Source: Brienomyrus brachyistius (taxonomy: Eukaryota > Chordata > Actinopteri > Osteoglossiformes > Mormyridae). From it: a stretch of DNA of 64,000 nucleotides. This document shows positions 22,651 to 34,980 of this stretch, piece by piece. The notes under the pieces are model-generated. The model was not told the DNA's origin, made no database searches, and worked only from the letters and a program-made list of their open reading frames with translations. Positions within the stretch are counted from its first letter, which is position 1. Every line of letters begins with the position of its first letter. The translations under genes and the position numbers were made by a program. Location of the stretch: the NCBI RefSeq assembly GCF_023856365.1, contig NC_064555.1, positions 12,613,754-12,677,753 of the forward strand, given 5' to 3'.

Positions 22651-25495
22651 TGCTATGTTCATGTACCGCTGTGTGGGGACAGCAAGCCGGGGCAGCGAGC
22701 AGCTCGGCTTCAGAAACAAACCCGAAGAGCAGGTTTGAGTTTCCTCTGCGGCTCTATGGATGTGTGTCTTTTGGCTCCAGTATTGCTCAATACTAACAGT
22801 ATCACTAAGGGCAGTTTTGATTAACCAATTCACCGAACTGCATTAATAAATAAAAACACTCAATAAAACTAACTCTAATTTTTTTAGTGATTACTTGCCA
22901 TTGTTGACACACCACAGCACAATTAAATGTGTTCTCTGCATTTAAACCATATGTGACATAGCAGGGGGCAGCTAATTCAGCACCAGGAGAGCAGTATCCT
23001 GCCCAAGAATTTGAACCTGCAATCTTTCAATTACAAGTGCGCTTCCCAAACCAGTAAGCCACCACTGCCCATTTCATAATTGATACTTTCATTGATTATC
23101 TTTTTATGCCTCCCTCAAGCTGCTCCTTGTAGAGTAAGTTGCCCACAAAGGGCCCAGGGGGTTAAGAGCCTCGCTTACAGGCACATAGGCTTAGCCCACT
23201 GAGCTACATGCTGCCCTCTAACCATTGGATGGAGACAGATGTAATTCAATGTTATGTATAAAATATGTAATTATTATCTGCTCATTCAGAAAATGATTAT
23301 TTTTATTATTTTATTTTTTCCTTTCATTATCAGGCGAAATGCAAATGTTTACATATAATGTGATACAATTTTGTTTCTCCATTTCAAAATGTTGAAATAA
23401 TTTTTTTTAAATTTGTTTATTCAGTAGGCACTTATGTCCAAAGGGACAGTTCGCATATGTGGTCATGATTACAAAACCACGTTCTGACAGCTGCAGTCGA
23501 TATTCAATATTAAATAAGTGAGTATCTGGCACTGTTCTTGCAGAGTTTACATGCAGTGCTGATTATATGCGATTTATTGTAAGTTGTGAATTTGGATCCT
23601 TTAGAATTAATGTGAAATGATTGTCTTTTTCATGTAATCTAATCACAATTGCTGTGGGTAATAAGTCATCCTAAACATTATCTTTTAGTGGTGTTGAGTA
23701 TGGAAGCGTGTAGGTAATAATACAATTACCATCCACACTGAATAGCGTGTGGTTCTGACAATCAGGCTCCTGTCTGCCCTGATAGCTGCAGGGGTCATGT
23801 GATCCTGCTCCCTCGTCCTCCATTCTAAGTGACTTTGGACAAAAACATCTGTGAATATCGACTGCAGCTGTCAACATCCTCGCTTCCCAGAGGAACATCC
23901 TGTTGACTTGTTTCAAGTCTTGGATTGTCGATGCAAGCAAGTGAAACCCTGCAGGTTTTGTAGACTGTATTGGTTGATTTCGGAGGGTTGGAGGTTGTGT
24001 GAAAAGGTCACTATTGAGAACTGCAGTTTCTGAGAAGTCTTCAGTCTCAGTCCAAGCACAGATTGTATTTCTTAATAAAAAATACTTGACACACCATCAT
24101 TGCATCATTTTACAATATTTTTTAACTTTATATAAAAGTATAAAAATACAGAAATACAGCAACAATAATTATGCAAAATTTGTAATGTTACTGTTGGCTA
24201 ATGAAATAATAGATAATTATATAACAGACTCAGTGGCATTAAATCACTATGTTTCTGTAAAGTAATGGTTTGAATGCTTTGAAAGATGGAATCAATTGTG
24301 TTAATGGTCTATCTCTCAGTAGCCCCATTTTTCCATCACTTTTTTCAACAGTAGGTGTCACTAGTGTACATTGTTTAAAGAACATTTAATGAGTAATGAA
24401 CCTTTTGACGAATCGTTTGGCTGGAAAGCCTCACTGCTTTGCGAAGCCTCACCACCACCACTAGTCAGTGATCAGTGCATCTCACACACAGGGTCACACA
24501 GGCGTCCTCATCAGCAGGCTGTGCGGCATTTAAAGAGACGGATCATGATAAAAACAGACTGCAGTGCCGCACAGTGACAGAGCAGAGCAGCTATAAGACA
24601 GTGGAGCTTTAACTACTAATACAGTAAACTTACAGAGAGAGAAATAAACCTGCATTAATGATCCTTACTGACCGTCAGTCAGTGATTCATTTTCTGAAAT
24701 AGATTAAATTTGTTCTGCTCCATGTAATTTGAGTCTCATACCTGCTGCCAATTGTAATACAGCTATATGCTTAGGATTAAATAAGAATAGATATTGTATT
24801 GTATTATATTGTGTGTATGTGGTTTTATAATCATCTCATCTTGTCTCAGTCACCTTCTGGCAGAGGAAGAGATGAACTTGAAACCAAAATTAGACAGAAA
24901 TGAGAAGAAAAAGCCCTGAATGCAGCTGGAGGACAAATCAGACAAAATGAATAAAACAAACTCATTATGTACATGCTGATTGTGTACCTGAGTACATGTG
25001 GAAAATTCCACAAAAGAAGAAATTGCAAATATTTGCAGAATCTCTGCAGACTTCATGTAGCTAAAACTAAAAAAATAAACTAAACTGAAAATTCCAGTGT
25101 GAATTTCACAGTGAGGCACTGGTGTGGAATCTATGTAATGTTGTTTATTAATGTTTCACAATGACTTCTTATTGGAGGGATTAATCACAGCTGAGCAGAA
25201 CTGTCCTGTAACTGAGTCAGTCTCAGGACAACCAGGGGGTTTGGTTTAACTGGGGGTTTGGTTTAAATGGGGGTTTGGTTTAACTAGGGGTTTAGTTTAA
25301 TTGGGGGTTTGGTTTAACTGGGAGTTTGGTTTAAATGGGGGTTTGGTTTAACTAGGGGTTTAGTTCCTATTGCAGAGGAAGCTTACAGCAATAATAATGA
25401 TTTTTAAAAATACTGTGTTCTTCACGGTGTAAATAACCTCTCAGAAGGTATGTTCCACGGTAACAGGACTTACTGTGACATCATGGAGGGTGAAC
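22651..25495. other. Intergenic region between hAT fossil and MHC copy C
   Basis: An old SINE remnant in reverse orientation lies near 22930-23060 (GAATTTGAACCTGCAATC resembles a reversed B box). The stretch 24460-24690 matches 34980-35105 and 61310-61510, which lie in the 3' flanks of copies B and E, so it is part of the duplication unit. No gene is recognised in the remainder, which is AT-rich. Confidence 0.5.
25235..25368. repeat. 17-bp minisatellite with higher-order structure
   Basis: About eight 17-bp monomers (GGGGGTTTGGTTTAACT and variants). Variants recur in the same order (ACT, AAT, ACTA, AATT), so four monomers form a unit of about 68 bp present nearly twice. At the homologous place in copies B and E (35803-35830 and 62420-62450) there is a single related motif, GCGTTTGGCTTAACTGGG. 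Confidence 0.9.
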
Positions 25496-27204
25496 TCATG
25501 CTTTTGGTTGCTGTTGGCTGGAGTTCTCACAATTAGTGTCAGATGCTACAGTGAAAAAGATTACGTCACATGGTTATATTCTATACATACATACTAAAGG
25601 ACTGCAGGCAATTTATTCAAGGCGATATTTCCACTTAAATCAATTTCAAATTGAAATGCTCTTTATACGTATATACAGCCTTCGCAACAGGTAATACCAA
25701 AAGTAGCAATACTCACTGCCGGCTTTCCCATAGCCTGAAACACAGAGGGACACAGAGTCAGACACAGGCACTCAGACTCTGTGCATCATTCGGGTGTCAG
25801 AGGCCCCAGTATAATGACTGTGTGCAGTTACATGCTTTGAAACGTCACTGGTGTTTCAGTGTGGACGCCACTGTTCTCTGTGTCTGTCGGCTTTTCTGTT
25901 ACCTTTTTGCAAAACGCAGAGCACTGGTCACCCAGCCGACAATGATGTCCCAGGAAACGCCTCCTAAATTAAGGTTAAAGCACCATGTTCACCCCTGACA
26001 GTGACGCCCATTAGCTGCTCTCTCTCATTACTGTGTCGCTGCTCCTCTTACCCTGATTGGTCCTCATGTTCTTCTCCTCCAGCAGCACAGCAATGTCATC
26101 CTGGAGGCTCTTGTGCTGCACGACACAACTGTAGCTGTTCCTTTTCAAGTCCTCAGGCTTCACCATAAGTTTTGATGTGATCTGGAATGTTCCATCTCCG
26201 TTTGGCAGGGTCTCCCCCACCTCCACATCACTGTGCATGTCCACTCCATCTTTCTGCCAGGTCACCACGATCCCTTTGGGGAAGAAGCCGGTTGCGTGAC
26301 AGGTGACAGGAGAGGAGGGGTCCTTCTGCAGCAGAGACACCTCAGGGCGGACTTGGGGAGAAAGACAAAAACATCCATAAATGAAACGTTACACTTCATC
26401 ACCAGTAATGTCTCCTGTAAATACATAATGTGATTAATATTCTACACATCTTACTTGTAGGCCTGCATCAGGACAGGGTCAGCCCCAGTCTCAGACCTGC
26501 TGTACTGTACCTGTCCTCTCCAGTGTGCTATTCCCATAGCTCACATACTTCTTCAGCCACTCAATGCACGTCTAGGTGTAGTAACTTTTATAGTAATCCA
26601 TCTGAGCTCTGTCACTGTCCCATTTATGTTTAGTGGGAACCGCCTGCATCACTGGAGCCACATAAGTCATGGTCTTGAAGTCCAATGCAATGAAGTCACT
26701 CCCATCATAGCCAAACTGATGAAGAGCACCTGTGGCCCCAGTTTCATCCTCCCACTCACAGCCGTACATCCACTGAACTGTGTGGATACCTGAACAGAAA
26801 GAGGAGAGAATTAGCAGGCAGGTTTGATACCGTTTCATCCTCTGGGCATCATTTTCACAGCATTTCAAACAGGCCTGTCAGCAGCTCCTCACTCTCAGCA
26901 TCCTGCATGTACACTGCAGCTTTCAGGCCTTCAGTAGCATCTCAGCATCAGCTGTGTTAAATCAGAGCTGCGCCTAAGCTGTGCAGGGTGGTAGGTCTCT
27001 AGGAGCAGTGTTGGGCAGCCCTAATCCAACGACTCCCATTGATGCATGGTGTCAGCATACGTCTATGGGCTGTAATTATCATGGTTTCAAAGGGAAAATT
27101 AATGTAAATGTCATTGAAAGCAACAATCAGGTCTGTGGCTCAATTAGTAAGATATGTTATACTTTTAATAGCAAATAAAATTAATTTACATTGATACACT
27201 GATG

Positions 27205-27550
27205 GGGGCGGCATGGTGGTGCAGTAGTTAGCACTGTTGCCTCACACCTCTGGGACCCGCGTTCGAGTCTCTGCCTGGGTTACATGTGTGGAATTAGCAT
27301 GTTCTCCCCATGTCATCATGGGGTTTCCTCCAGTTTCCCCCCACAGTCCAAAGACATGCTGAGGCTAATTGGAGTTACTAGATTGCCCATTTGTGTGCAT
27401 GTGTGAGTGAATGGTGTGTGAGTGTGCCCTGCGATGAGCTGGCCACCCATCCTGGGTTGTTCCCTGCCTCATGCCCATTGCTTCTGGGATAGGCTCTGGA
27501 CCCCCTACAACCGAGAAGGATAAGCAGTTTGGAAAATGGATGGATGATAC
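27205..27550 (+). mobile_element. tRNA-derived SINE in intron 2 of copy C
   Basis: Same structure as 4252-4600: A-box region GGTGGTGCAGTAGTTAGC, B box GTTCGAGTCT near 27261, GGGATAGGCTC near the 3' end and an ATGG tail. Confidence 0.8.
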
Positions 27551-28132
27551 ATTGATTGATCTATTTCTTTTGGCAATTTAATAGGGGAATTCTTGGTTGC
27601 TGTGTAGTCTTAGAACGATCATTTGTGGATAGTTAACCTGTATAAGTGACCTATACTTACATTCTATGCACTGTGATGTATTAATGGAAATGAACAGTAA
27701 TTCATTCTGAATATATGTTAGCACATCATTAACATTAGCACTTATCGGCCAGCTGTGTCGTAATCATCTAGTACTGTTGCTGCTGGCTAATAGACATTCT
27801 AAGCTGCCTTCTGTTTTCTGTTTATTACAGTTTCATAAATTTTCACCTGTCATACATGAAGATTGTCAATCAAGGAGCAAGGTGCTCCCTTCCTGGTTTG
27901 CGAAAATCGAGTCTGGGTGGCTGTTTGACTGTGTACTAACATACTAGTCGTATGAACCACATACTGTAGCAGGAACAGTAAAGTCATGTAAATCTGCACA
28001 TTTGCTGAATGAAGCCAAAATGGGTTCAAAAACAAACATTTACAGAATCTGTCTTGCCTTTTAAAATAATGTTAGCTAAGTGCAAACAGACTGATCAAAC
28101 CAGTGGGAGGGATTCAGTACATATTCCCTGCT

Positions 28133-28310
28133 GAGGTGATTATAACCCACAGGAGAAACACACAGGCTTGCCGAGGTGATTATAACCCACAGGAGAAACA
28201 CAGAGAACTGCTGAGGTGATTATAACACACAGGCCTGCTGAGGTTATTATAACACACAGGCCTGCCGAGGTGATTATAACCCACAGGCCTGCTGAGTTTA
28301 TCAGCAGTAA
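28133..28310. repeat. Tandem repeat (28- and 40-bp forms) in intron 2 of copy C
   Basis: Five units start with GAGGTGATTATAAC or a close variant. The first two are about 39-40 bp and contain CCACAGGAGAAACACA; the other three are about 28 bp with that part missing. The 40-bp form recurs as four perfect units at 40265-40420 in copy B. Confidence 0.9.
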
Positions 28311-29086
28311 AAGTTCTCTGTGTCTGTGAGACGCGTGATTCCCGCTGCACACTGTGTGTGTGTGAATCTGTGTGTCAGTGTGTGTGTTTGCCTTTAGAGA
28401 CGACCATCAGCTAAATAAACGCAGCCTGCAAATATAAAAACTATAAAACTTGTGTTTGTTGAGCTCTGTGCTGCTTTAATATGTTCAGGTAGAGCACAGC
28501 ATTCAGATAACAAACATGTTACACTGTCAGGGTCACTGTCATAAACATGCAGCACTTACCTCCAGTTTGGTTGAAACGCTGCTTTGCAATTTCTATGTTG
28601 TTTTTGAACACCGGCTCAGTAGCCATGGAGAACTGAGTGTTCCTGTCCCAGTAATCATCATCCACAGCCTTTGTCACCCATTCCTGACATGGAACCTCTC
28701 TGCGTATGTTACTGTCATAGTAAGTGAAGGGCTCCTCGTCCACCAGCCCTACTGTCATAAACTCCGGGAGATTCGGTATCCCTGATGAACCGCTGTAGAC
28801 ATACTGCAGGAAGTGTGTCACTGGGAAAACAAAACACACATTACAGTTATAAATACTGGATCACAGTGATCACTCTACAAATAAGGAGAGAACATTAATT
28901 TGAAGAGTCAGCCAAGTATTAAGCAGTGCGACGGCTTTGGGGTGGAAACTCCATCCGAACCTCTCAGCTCTCAGGGAGAGACGGCAGAAGCCCCTTCCAG
29001 ACCTCAGCCTGCTAACCATGCAATTATATAGTAATAATAATACAAAATTATTCATTACACAATTCAAATTCAAAATGTAATGAACA

Positions 29087-29373
29087 TGTCACGTTCTCTG
29101 GGGCACGGAGCAGTGATCGTGCGAGCAGGAGGGCAAGGAACAAGCCAGAAGGCAAATATCAGGGCAAACTAGGGGTTTAATCGGGGCAAGGGCAGGACGG
29201 AATACAGGCATCGACAAACATCAATGACGGACGAGGACCACAGGTAAGACCAGCACTTAAAACAGGACAAGACTAATCAAAGTAATCAGACACAGCAGGA
29301 GACGATCAGGGAAGCACACGTGGGTAAGCAGGGGGCGTGGGACACACGAGGAGCGGACGAGCCGGGCATGACA
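29087..29373 (-). mobile_element. Solo LTR with 5-bp target duplication, intron 1 of copy C
   Basis: The 287-bp block starts TGTCACGTTC and ends GGGCATGACA and is flanked on both sides by GAACA, a clean 5-bp target-site duplication. It is a relative of the LTR at 19138-19415 in opposite orientation. Confidence 0.85.
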
Positions 29374-29886
29374 GAACATTTATTTAAATAAACAAATATA
29401 ATTTGGGAACCAGTGGCCATGTGTCTCAAACATCAGGAGCAAAAACATTTGAGTTATTACCATTTTTTTAGTAATAACGCAAAAATGTCGTGTTTAAAAC
29501 ATTCCTGGAATCTTCCACTTAGCATTCACAGTGCCCTCTACAGGATCCTGTCAAAACAACATCCCCTAAAGCGGCACAGATCTTGCCGAACAAGAAGGTA
29601 ACTTAAGCCTCGAATGGGTCTTATATTAGGCCTAAGAAAACAACATTATTTCAGATATAAAATTGAAGACTTTAAATCTGAAATATGCTTGCAACCAAAT
29701 ACCGATTACCTAGAAATCTCAGAAATTATAACCACAAAACTGAAGACTTTCATCATAGAAATAACTAAAGTTTGTAAGTAAAATCAGATTTTTTAATACT
29801 TACCTGCAAGTAAGTAGGATTTCCAAGGCACTGAAAGACTTTGCAGAGGGGTGTGCTTCTGTCGGAGCAAAAAAAGTAGTTTTTAA

Positions 29887-29958
29887 CCAATAAAAATCAA
29901 GAGATTTCTTCTGTTCTTATGTTCTTATGTAGAAGACCTGACATCACATATCTCTGGA
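29887..29958 (-). promoter_or_regulatory. Disrupted X1-X2-Y promoter module of copy C
   Basis: The X2-like TGATGTCA (29946-29939) and the CCAAT box (29891-29887) are both still present, but 47 bp separate them instead of the 18 bp seen in copies A and D. The extra 29 bp (about 29905-29933) contain two TTCTTATG units identical to the CR1 tail in this window. An X1-like TCCAGAGATATG lies at 29958-29947. Confidence 0.75.
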
Positions 29959-30311
29959 GTGTTTTGGAATGAAGAGGTTCCTAATCAAAACCAAAGTTAA
30001 TATGTCTCAAGGTGTTCTGGGAAATTGAGTTTAGTAGCTTGGCAAAAGATGTATGAGCGATGTTTTTTAAAAGGCAGTGTTTAAGACATGTTTAACATAT
30101 TAAATGGCTGGATCACAGACTCACATGTACAAGGATGCATTTGGGTTCTGATATTATTCAGATTTCTGCCAGAGTGTGGAAAGGGAAAGAGACGATGGGG
30201 GGGGGGAGTTCTGGCTCCCAGCAGCTCCATCACTATCACCGTGGTAACATGCAGCCATTTTTTGTCGACTATTATGATGTAAAACACTGACACACCGACA
30301 GAAGAAATAGT

Positions 30312-31835
30312 TTGTATCATGAAATGTTTTCCGGTTATATTGGACTCTGCTGTAACTCCATCAGACATGAGGAAGATCCTTCAGAGAGTGAACCTCCACA
30401 AGGCTGCAGGCCCAGACAACATCCCAGGCTGGTTCTCAGGGACGGTGCAGCCCAGCTCTCTGAGGAATTCACAGGCATTATCAGTACCTCACTTTCCCAG
30501 GGGATTGTCCCCCCACCCCCAGCCCACGTTTGAAGACTGCGACCAACATTCCCACCCCCGAAAGCACCATGATGTCAGGCCTCAGTGACTATCGCCCAAT
30601 AGCACTAACCTCTCTCACCTCACTCACCTCCCTGACCTCACATCCTCATGAAGGACTCTGTACAGCTGATCATGACACTCATTTATGAAGGTCATCCCAG
30701 TCACATCAGACCCAAACCAGTGCACTTACAGAGGTAACTGCTGCACCACGGATACCATCCAGTCTCTGGTTCGCCTGGCCCTCCTTCACCTGCAGAAGAT
30801 TCCTACTTCACACAGCTTTTCCTAGATTGATTGTTCCCTTCAATGCATTAATTCCAGAAACCCTCAAAAACACGTGACACTAGTTGGGTTCAGTTCATTC
30901 CCTTGTAATTGGGTGCTGGATTTTCCTGACAGATTGGCTCCAGTCAGTCAGGATTCACAACATCACATCCTCTCCCCATCATCCTCAACACCCCCCCCCC
31001 CCCCCCCGCCCCAATGGTGTCTGTTTACTTCCCTTCTGTACACAATGCTATGTCATGACTGCACAGCAGAACACCCAACCAATCACACTGTGAATTTTGT
31101 AGACGACGCTACAGTAGTGGGCCTCATCATTCACGGTGATGAGTCAGTGTACAGGCAGGAGGTGAGGGATCTGGAAGCAGGATGCAAAGAGCACAACCTC
31201 TACATCAGTGTGAGCAAGAGGATGTTTCAGTTCATGTACTGTGTTAATTATTGAGTTGTATTATTTATCCTTTCACATTTTATTTCTTACATATGATGTG
31301 GTCTGAATATGGAGGACAAAAGGTGACATAATCATAATAAATACATCAATAATAAAATTAATTACTTTAATTTCTCATTCCAAATTTTTTTTTATTGCAA
31401 AGACTTTTGTCATGCATCTGTATGTAAAACCCTATTGGCCGGGGGGACTTTGCTGATCTGTGGATGAGAAGGAATGCTAGCTGGCGTTCAGGCTAAATCC
31501 ACGATACACGACTTTCCAAGTCGTCAGCACTTCGGTCACCTTTTGTTGTTTTAAATGTGCTCTATAGATAAACTGACGTGACTCATTTAGCACGTCATTG
31601 TCTCAGGCCGCACTCTCACTTTGCAGATCATTTTATTTCTGTTTTATATTCAGTGTATTTTATATGTTTATTGTTATATTATTTTTCTTCATTTTTTTTT
31701 AAAAATTCCATTCTAATTTACTTGTTATATATTCTACTTTTTGTGTACTGAGGAAACACATTTTGTTCCGTTATGTTGTACGGTGTGTTGATATGTAGGA
31801 ATGACAATAAACACCTGAATCCTGAATCTTCTGAA
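30312..31835 (+). mobile_element. Degenerate LINE remnant
   Basis: Plus-strand fragments resemble LINE ORF2: an RT start region with RVNLHKAAGPDNIPG (about 30380-30430), a decayed middle, then a YADD-type region reading VNFVDDATVVGLI (31089-31127) with the usual VSK motif downstream. The end GAATGACAATAAACACCTGAATC (31799-31821) is a typical fish LINE 3' end. A paralogous copy of the 3' part (31497-31835) lies at 46912-47230. Many stops; inactive. Confidence 0.7.
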
Positions 31836-31887
31836 GTCCGTCTTTAATGTAATTTTTAAATATACTTTTGTATTTATATTCTATATA

Positions 31888-32178
31888 CAGCTGTGGAAAA
31901 AATTAAGAGACCACTCTATATTTTCAAACAAATCTGCTTTTTAAATCATGTTTAATCGTGATTCTGCTGGTAATAGAGCAGCAGGTTGCTTCCAGGTTCA
32001 AAATTCCTAAGAGAGCAGAACACAAGAAACAAGGTGAAGCCCTTCAGCAATGAAACAGACGAACCAGGCTGCAGTTTGCAAATAAAGTATATATATCATC
32101 CATAGACGGACACCTATAAACTGAGAAATTAGTGAAATAAAAAAATGTGTTGTAGTCTCTTAATTTTTTCCGCGGCTG
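31888..32178. mobile_element. Tc1/mariner-type MITE
   Basis: The left end CAGCTGTGGAAAAAATTAAG and the right end (read in reverse CAGCCGCGGAAAAAATTAAG) are terminal inverted repeats of about 28 bp, flanked by TA. There is no transposase inside. A partial relative starts at 47278 (CAGCTTCAGAAAAAATTAAG). Confidence 0.85.
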
Positions 32179-32231
32179 TATTTTAAATGCATGGTTTGTT
32201 TAATGTTATTATCACATCTGCATCGAAAGGA

Positions 32232-32425
32232 GCCAGTAGAAGGGATTCAGGTTTCTATCTCAGATGCCTCCTAGACGCTTCTCTGGGGAGGTGTTTCAGA
32301 CATGTCCAATCACGAGGAGGCCCCGGGGCAGACCTTGGTATTCCCTGCTTTGACTGCTGCCCCCGTGACCTGGACGTGGATGAATGGCAGAGAATGGATG
32401 GATGGATGGATGGATGGATGAATGG
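32232..32425 (+). mobile_element. RTE-type LINE 3' end with ATGG tail
   Basis: The plus frame reads YLRCLLDASLGRCFRHVQS, then GGPGADLG and CCPRDLDVDEW, the known C-terminal-like 3' region of abundant fish RTE-type elements, followed by (ATGG)n at 32395-32420. Everything upstream is missing. Confidence 0.65.
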
Positions 32426-34980
32426 AGGAAGGGATGGATGGAAGATAGCTGTGTTTTCTTGAATTTACAAAAGCAATGGTCAGTTAAACTGAAGGACATT
32501 AAATTATAAACTTACCAGTCCTTTGGCGCAGGTCCTTCTAATTTCACACAGCAGATTGCATGAAAACGTCAGTGCTGGTATTGACTCCACAGCTGCTCTG
32601 CTTTATGCAGAGAGTTAATTTGGTAACATAATGTGGTGGGAAAGGATGCGTGAGAGATGTGGGGGCAAAAAATACCCAGAGAGGGGTGGGGTTTATTCAG
32701 GTGATGAAGGCGCTGAGGTTGCAGGTTCAGGGGAGTGTGCTTCTCTCCCCAGGTGGGGGGGTACGGGTCCTTTGGTGCTAAGGGTGTGGCACAGGATGCA
32801 GGGGTGTCTCAGGTCGATCACCCCCCAGGGGAAGAGGGAGCACAGACAACTGGCTTACCCTGGACCCTCAGGGTTTCAGCTCTGCAGGGGAAGACAATCC
32901 CCCCCCTCAGTGGGGCAGTCAGTGACCCCCAGCTGTTTCCTGTTATCATTCCTTACAGGAGGTTTCTGTGCCGACCGCGAGGACCCCGCTGTTTCTGTCT
33001 GCCTGCACAATTCATAGCGATTGAATTGGGGCATTACATTATCATCATCATCATCATCATCATCACTAACCCCCCCTCAAGCACTTTGAACCACTGCTTC
33101 AGCAGGCTGATGTGGTGAAGCAGCTCAGAGGAGCTGGCTGGGATCCCAGACCTGGTCAGTCACAAAACCCGCCTTTTCCATCATGGTGTGAGGTCTCTGC
33201 CAGGAGGCCAGGAACATGCAGGAGGTGTTTGAGATGAAGGTTAGGATTTAATCACCTGGAGGAACTGGATGCTTTTTAAAGAGATTTCCAGATTTACTAG
33301 ATATATTCTGAAAACTTATTTTGAATTTACTTAATATATTTTTTTATTTCCTAGTTTTTCTCCCAGTCTGGAATAGCTAATTAATTAATGACTGTTATTT
33401 GTGACGAGGCTTTAAACATGCAGGTCCAAGATCAGGGAGTGATACTCAGGGCAGCAAATAGAAATGCTGGTATTTTTACGAGATGAGGATGTGAAGTCAA
33501 ATAAAACAGTGTAGTACTTAAGTACAGTTCAGTAAATCATATATAGCAAATAACACTGGAAGTCAATTATCCCACATTCTGACTTCACTCACAGCTAAAC
33601 ACAAATCAAAATTACTCAAAGAAAATCAGATGTGTATTTATGCCTCTGTGACAAACATCAGCCGACACTCATTTATTTCCACCCCGGCCAGCTGCATAAT
33701 TTAACATTGTGTTGTCATCTGTCACCAGGCAGATTAAAGCTGAACAGGTTCCTGCTGTGGGAATTCCCCTGTGGTCACATGTCCTCTGTTAAATGGTGTC
33801 ATGCAACACAGGCTAAAACTGATGGGCATTTATAAGAAAATATAATTTTCTAAATTTCTATTAAACACTCTGCAACACTATACCTGCATGCTAAAATAAA
33901 AATATATAAAGATCTGATATTCAAGAGTTAGAAACAACCTTTTAAGCACAACTGAATGCCTTTCAGTCTATATTGTCACTAAATCCCAGCTTGTCAATAT
34001 TTTTCCATCCATCCATATCTGCTTATTAGTACAGGGTCACAGGGATCCTGCTGAATATCCCAGCATGCACCGGGGGCACAGAGCACCCTGGATGGGATGC
34101 TGGTTCATTGCTGAGTTACACTCACACACTAAGGATGGTTTGGATATATCAATTTATCTTATTACATAAATAAATAAAACATTTAACAAAAGCCATCTGG
34201 ACTGAGTCAGATAGTAAACTGATTTAAAGAAATTAAGGCTAAATATTAAATTATTTCCTGCTCATCTAGCTATGTATTTCAACAAAATTCAAAAACACCT
34301 TTGTTTCTATGTATCATATTTATTATCCCAGTTCAGACAGAATATTTACATACAATGTGATACAAATTTCTGTTTCTGTTTATCAAAATTCCGGAATTAT
34401 TTATCTTACAGTTTTTTATTCAGTAGACTTTATCCAAATGACAGTTAATCGATTCATCATTACAGAATTAAACCACATTCTGTCATTTGATATGTACATT
34501 TATCTATTTACAAACATATCTGCACAAAGTGAAGCAGAATGAAGGATCAGAGCGCAGGGTCACACTGTCCCTGGAGCCATAATGGTAAAGGGCCTTGCTG
34601 AAGAACCCGAGTGCATCACTGTGTCAGACATGGGATTGGAACTGGCAACCATCTGGGTATTAATGTCCAACCTAGAGAACCACACACCATCTTAGGTGCA
34701 TGGTAATTTCATTATTGAACATTTTCAATATTCCATATTAAACCACTACAAAGTCATGTTGTAGATTACTTAACCCTCACCAGTGTCTAACTATGTAACT
34801 GTGTCTAACTATGTAGTTACATCAGGTCATTAATATTGGTTCCTGCAATAATAAACCTCCAGCCAAAGCTCACATGTATCCTGATGTTCTGTTACACTGT
34901 TTCATACATTTATCAGCCACATTCATCGTTTCATTGCCCATATTTCTGGTTGCTGTCGCTTTATCCTTGGTGCTCATTAC
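32426..34980. other. Intergenic flank of copy C, duplicated elsewhere
   Basis: 32540-33245 matches the A flank (14337-16040) minus the CR1, and 33275-33840 matches 18520-19075. 33797-34660 matches 53401-54240 near copy D. A (ATC)n run lies at 33041-33065. A reversed SINE 3' end lies at about 34006-34132 (starting CCATCCATCCATATCTGC). No gene is seen. Confidence 0.6.

Larger units (their letters stand above)
25496..29804 (-). pseudogene. MHC class I U-lineage pseudogene, copy C
   Basis: All exons can be placed: exon 1 remnant (only the donor end, up to 29804), exon 2 alpha-1 (28820-28560), exon 3 alpha-2 (26789-26511), exon 4 alpha-3 (26351-26052), exon 5 transmembrane (about 25959-25899), exon 6 (25734-25717) and exon 7 tail (25545-25496). 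Four lesions are visible. The start codon and signal sequence are deleted. Alpha-2 has a TAG where other copies have CAG, just before Cys164. The transmembrane exon is 61 nt instead of 99, a 38-nt loss that removes most of the hydrophobic segment and shifts the frame. The promoter spacing is broken. Alpha-1 (Tyr7, Tyr59, Arg84, Asn86 sequon) and alpha-3 (both cysteines) are still intact, so inactivation is fairly recent. A transcribed remnant is possible but not a normal class I protein. Confidence 0.9.

Noticed and set aside
25235..25368. Interstitial telomere-like repeat
   Set aside because: The unit is 17 bp and not TTAGGG; it expanded from a local motif present in the sister copies.
26233..26433. 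Plus-strand ORF opposite alpha-3 (starts MHVHSIFLPGHHDPFGEE), repeated at 36765, 55322 and 63560
   Set aside because: It recurs only because the alpha-3 exon on the other strand is conserved; there is no independent support for translation.
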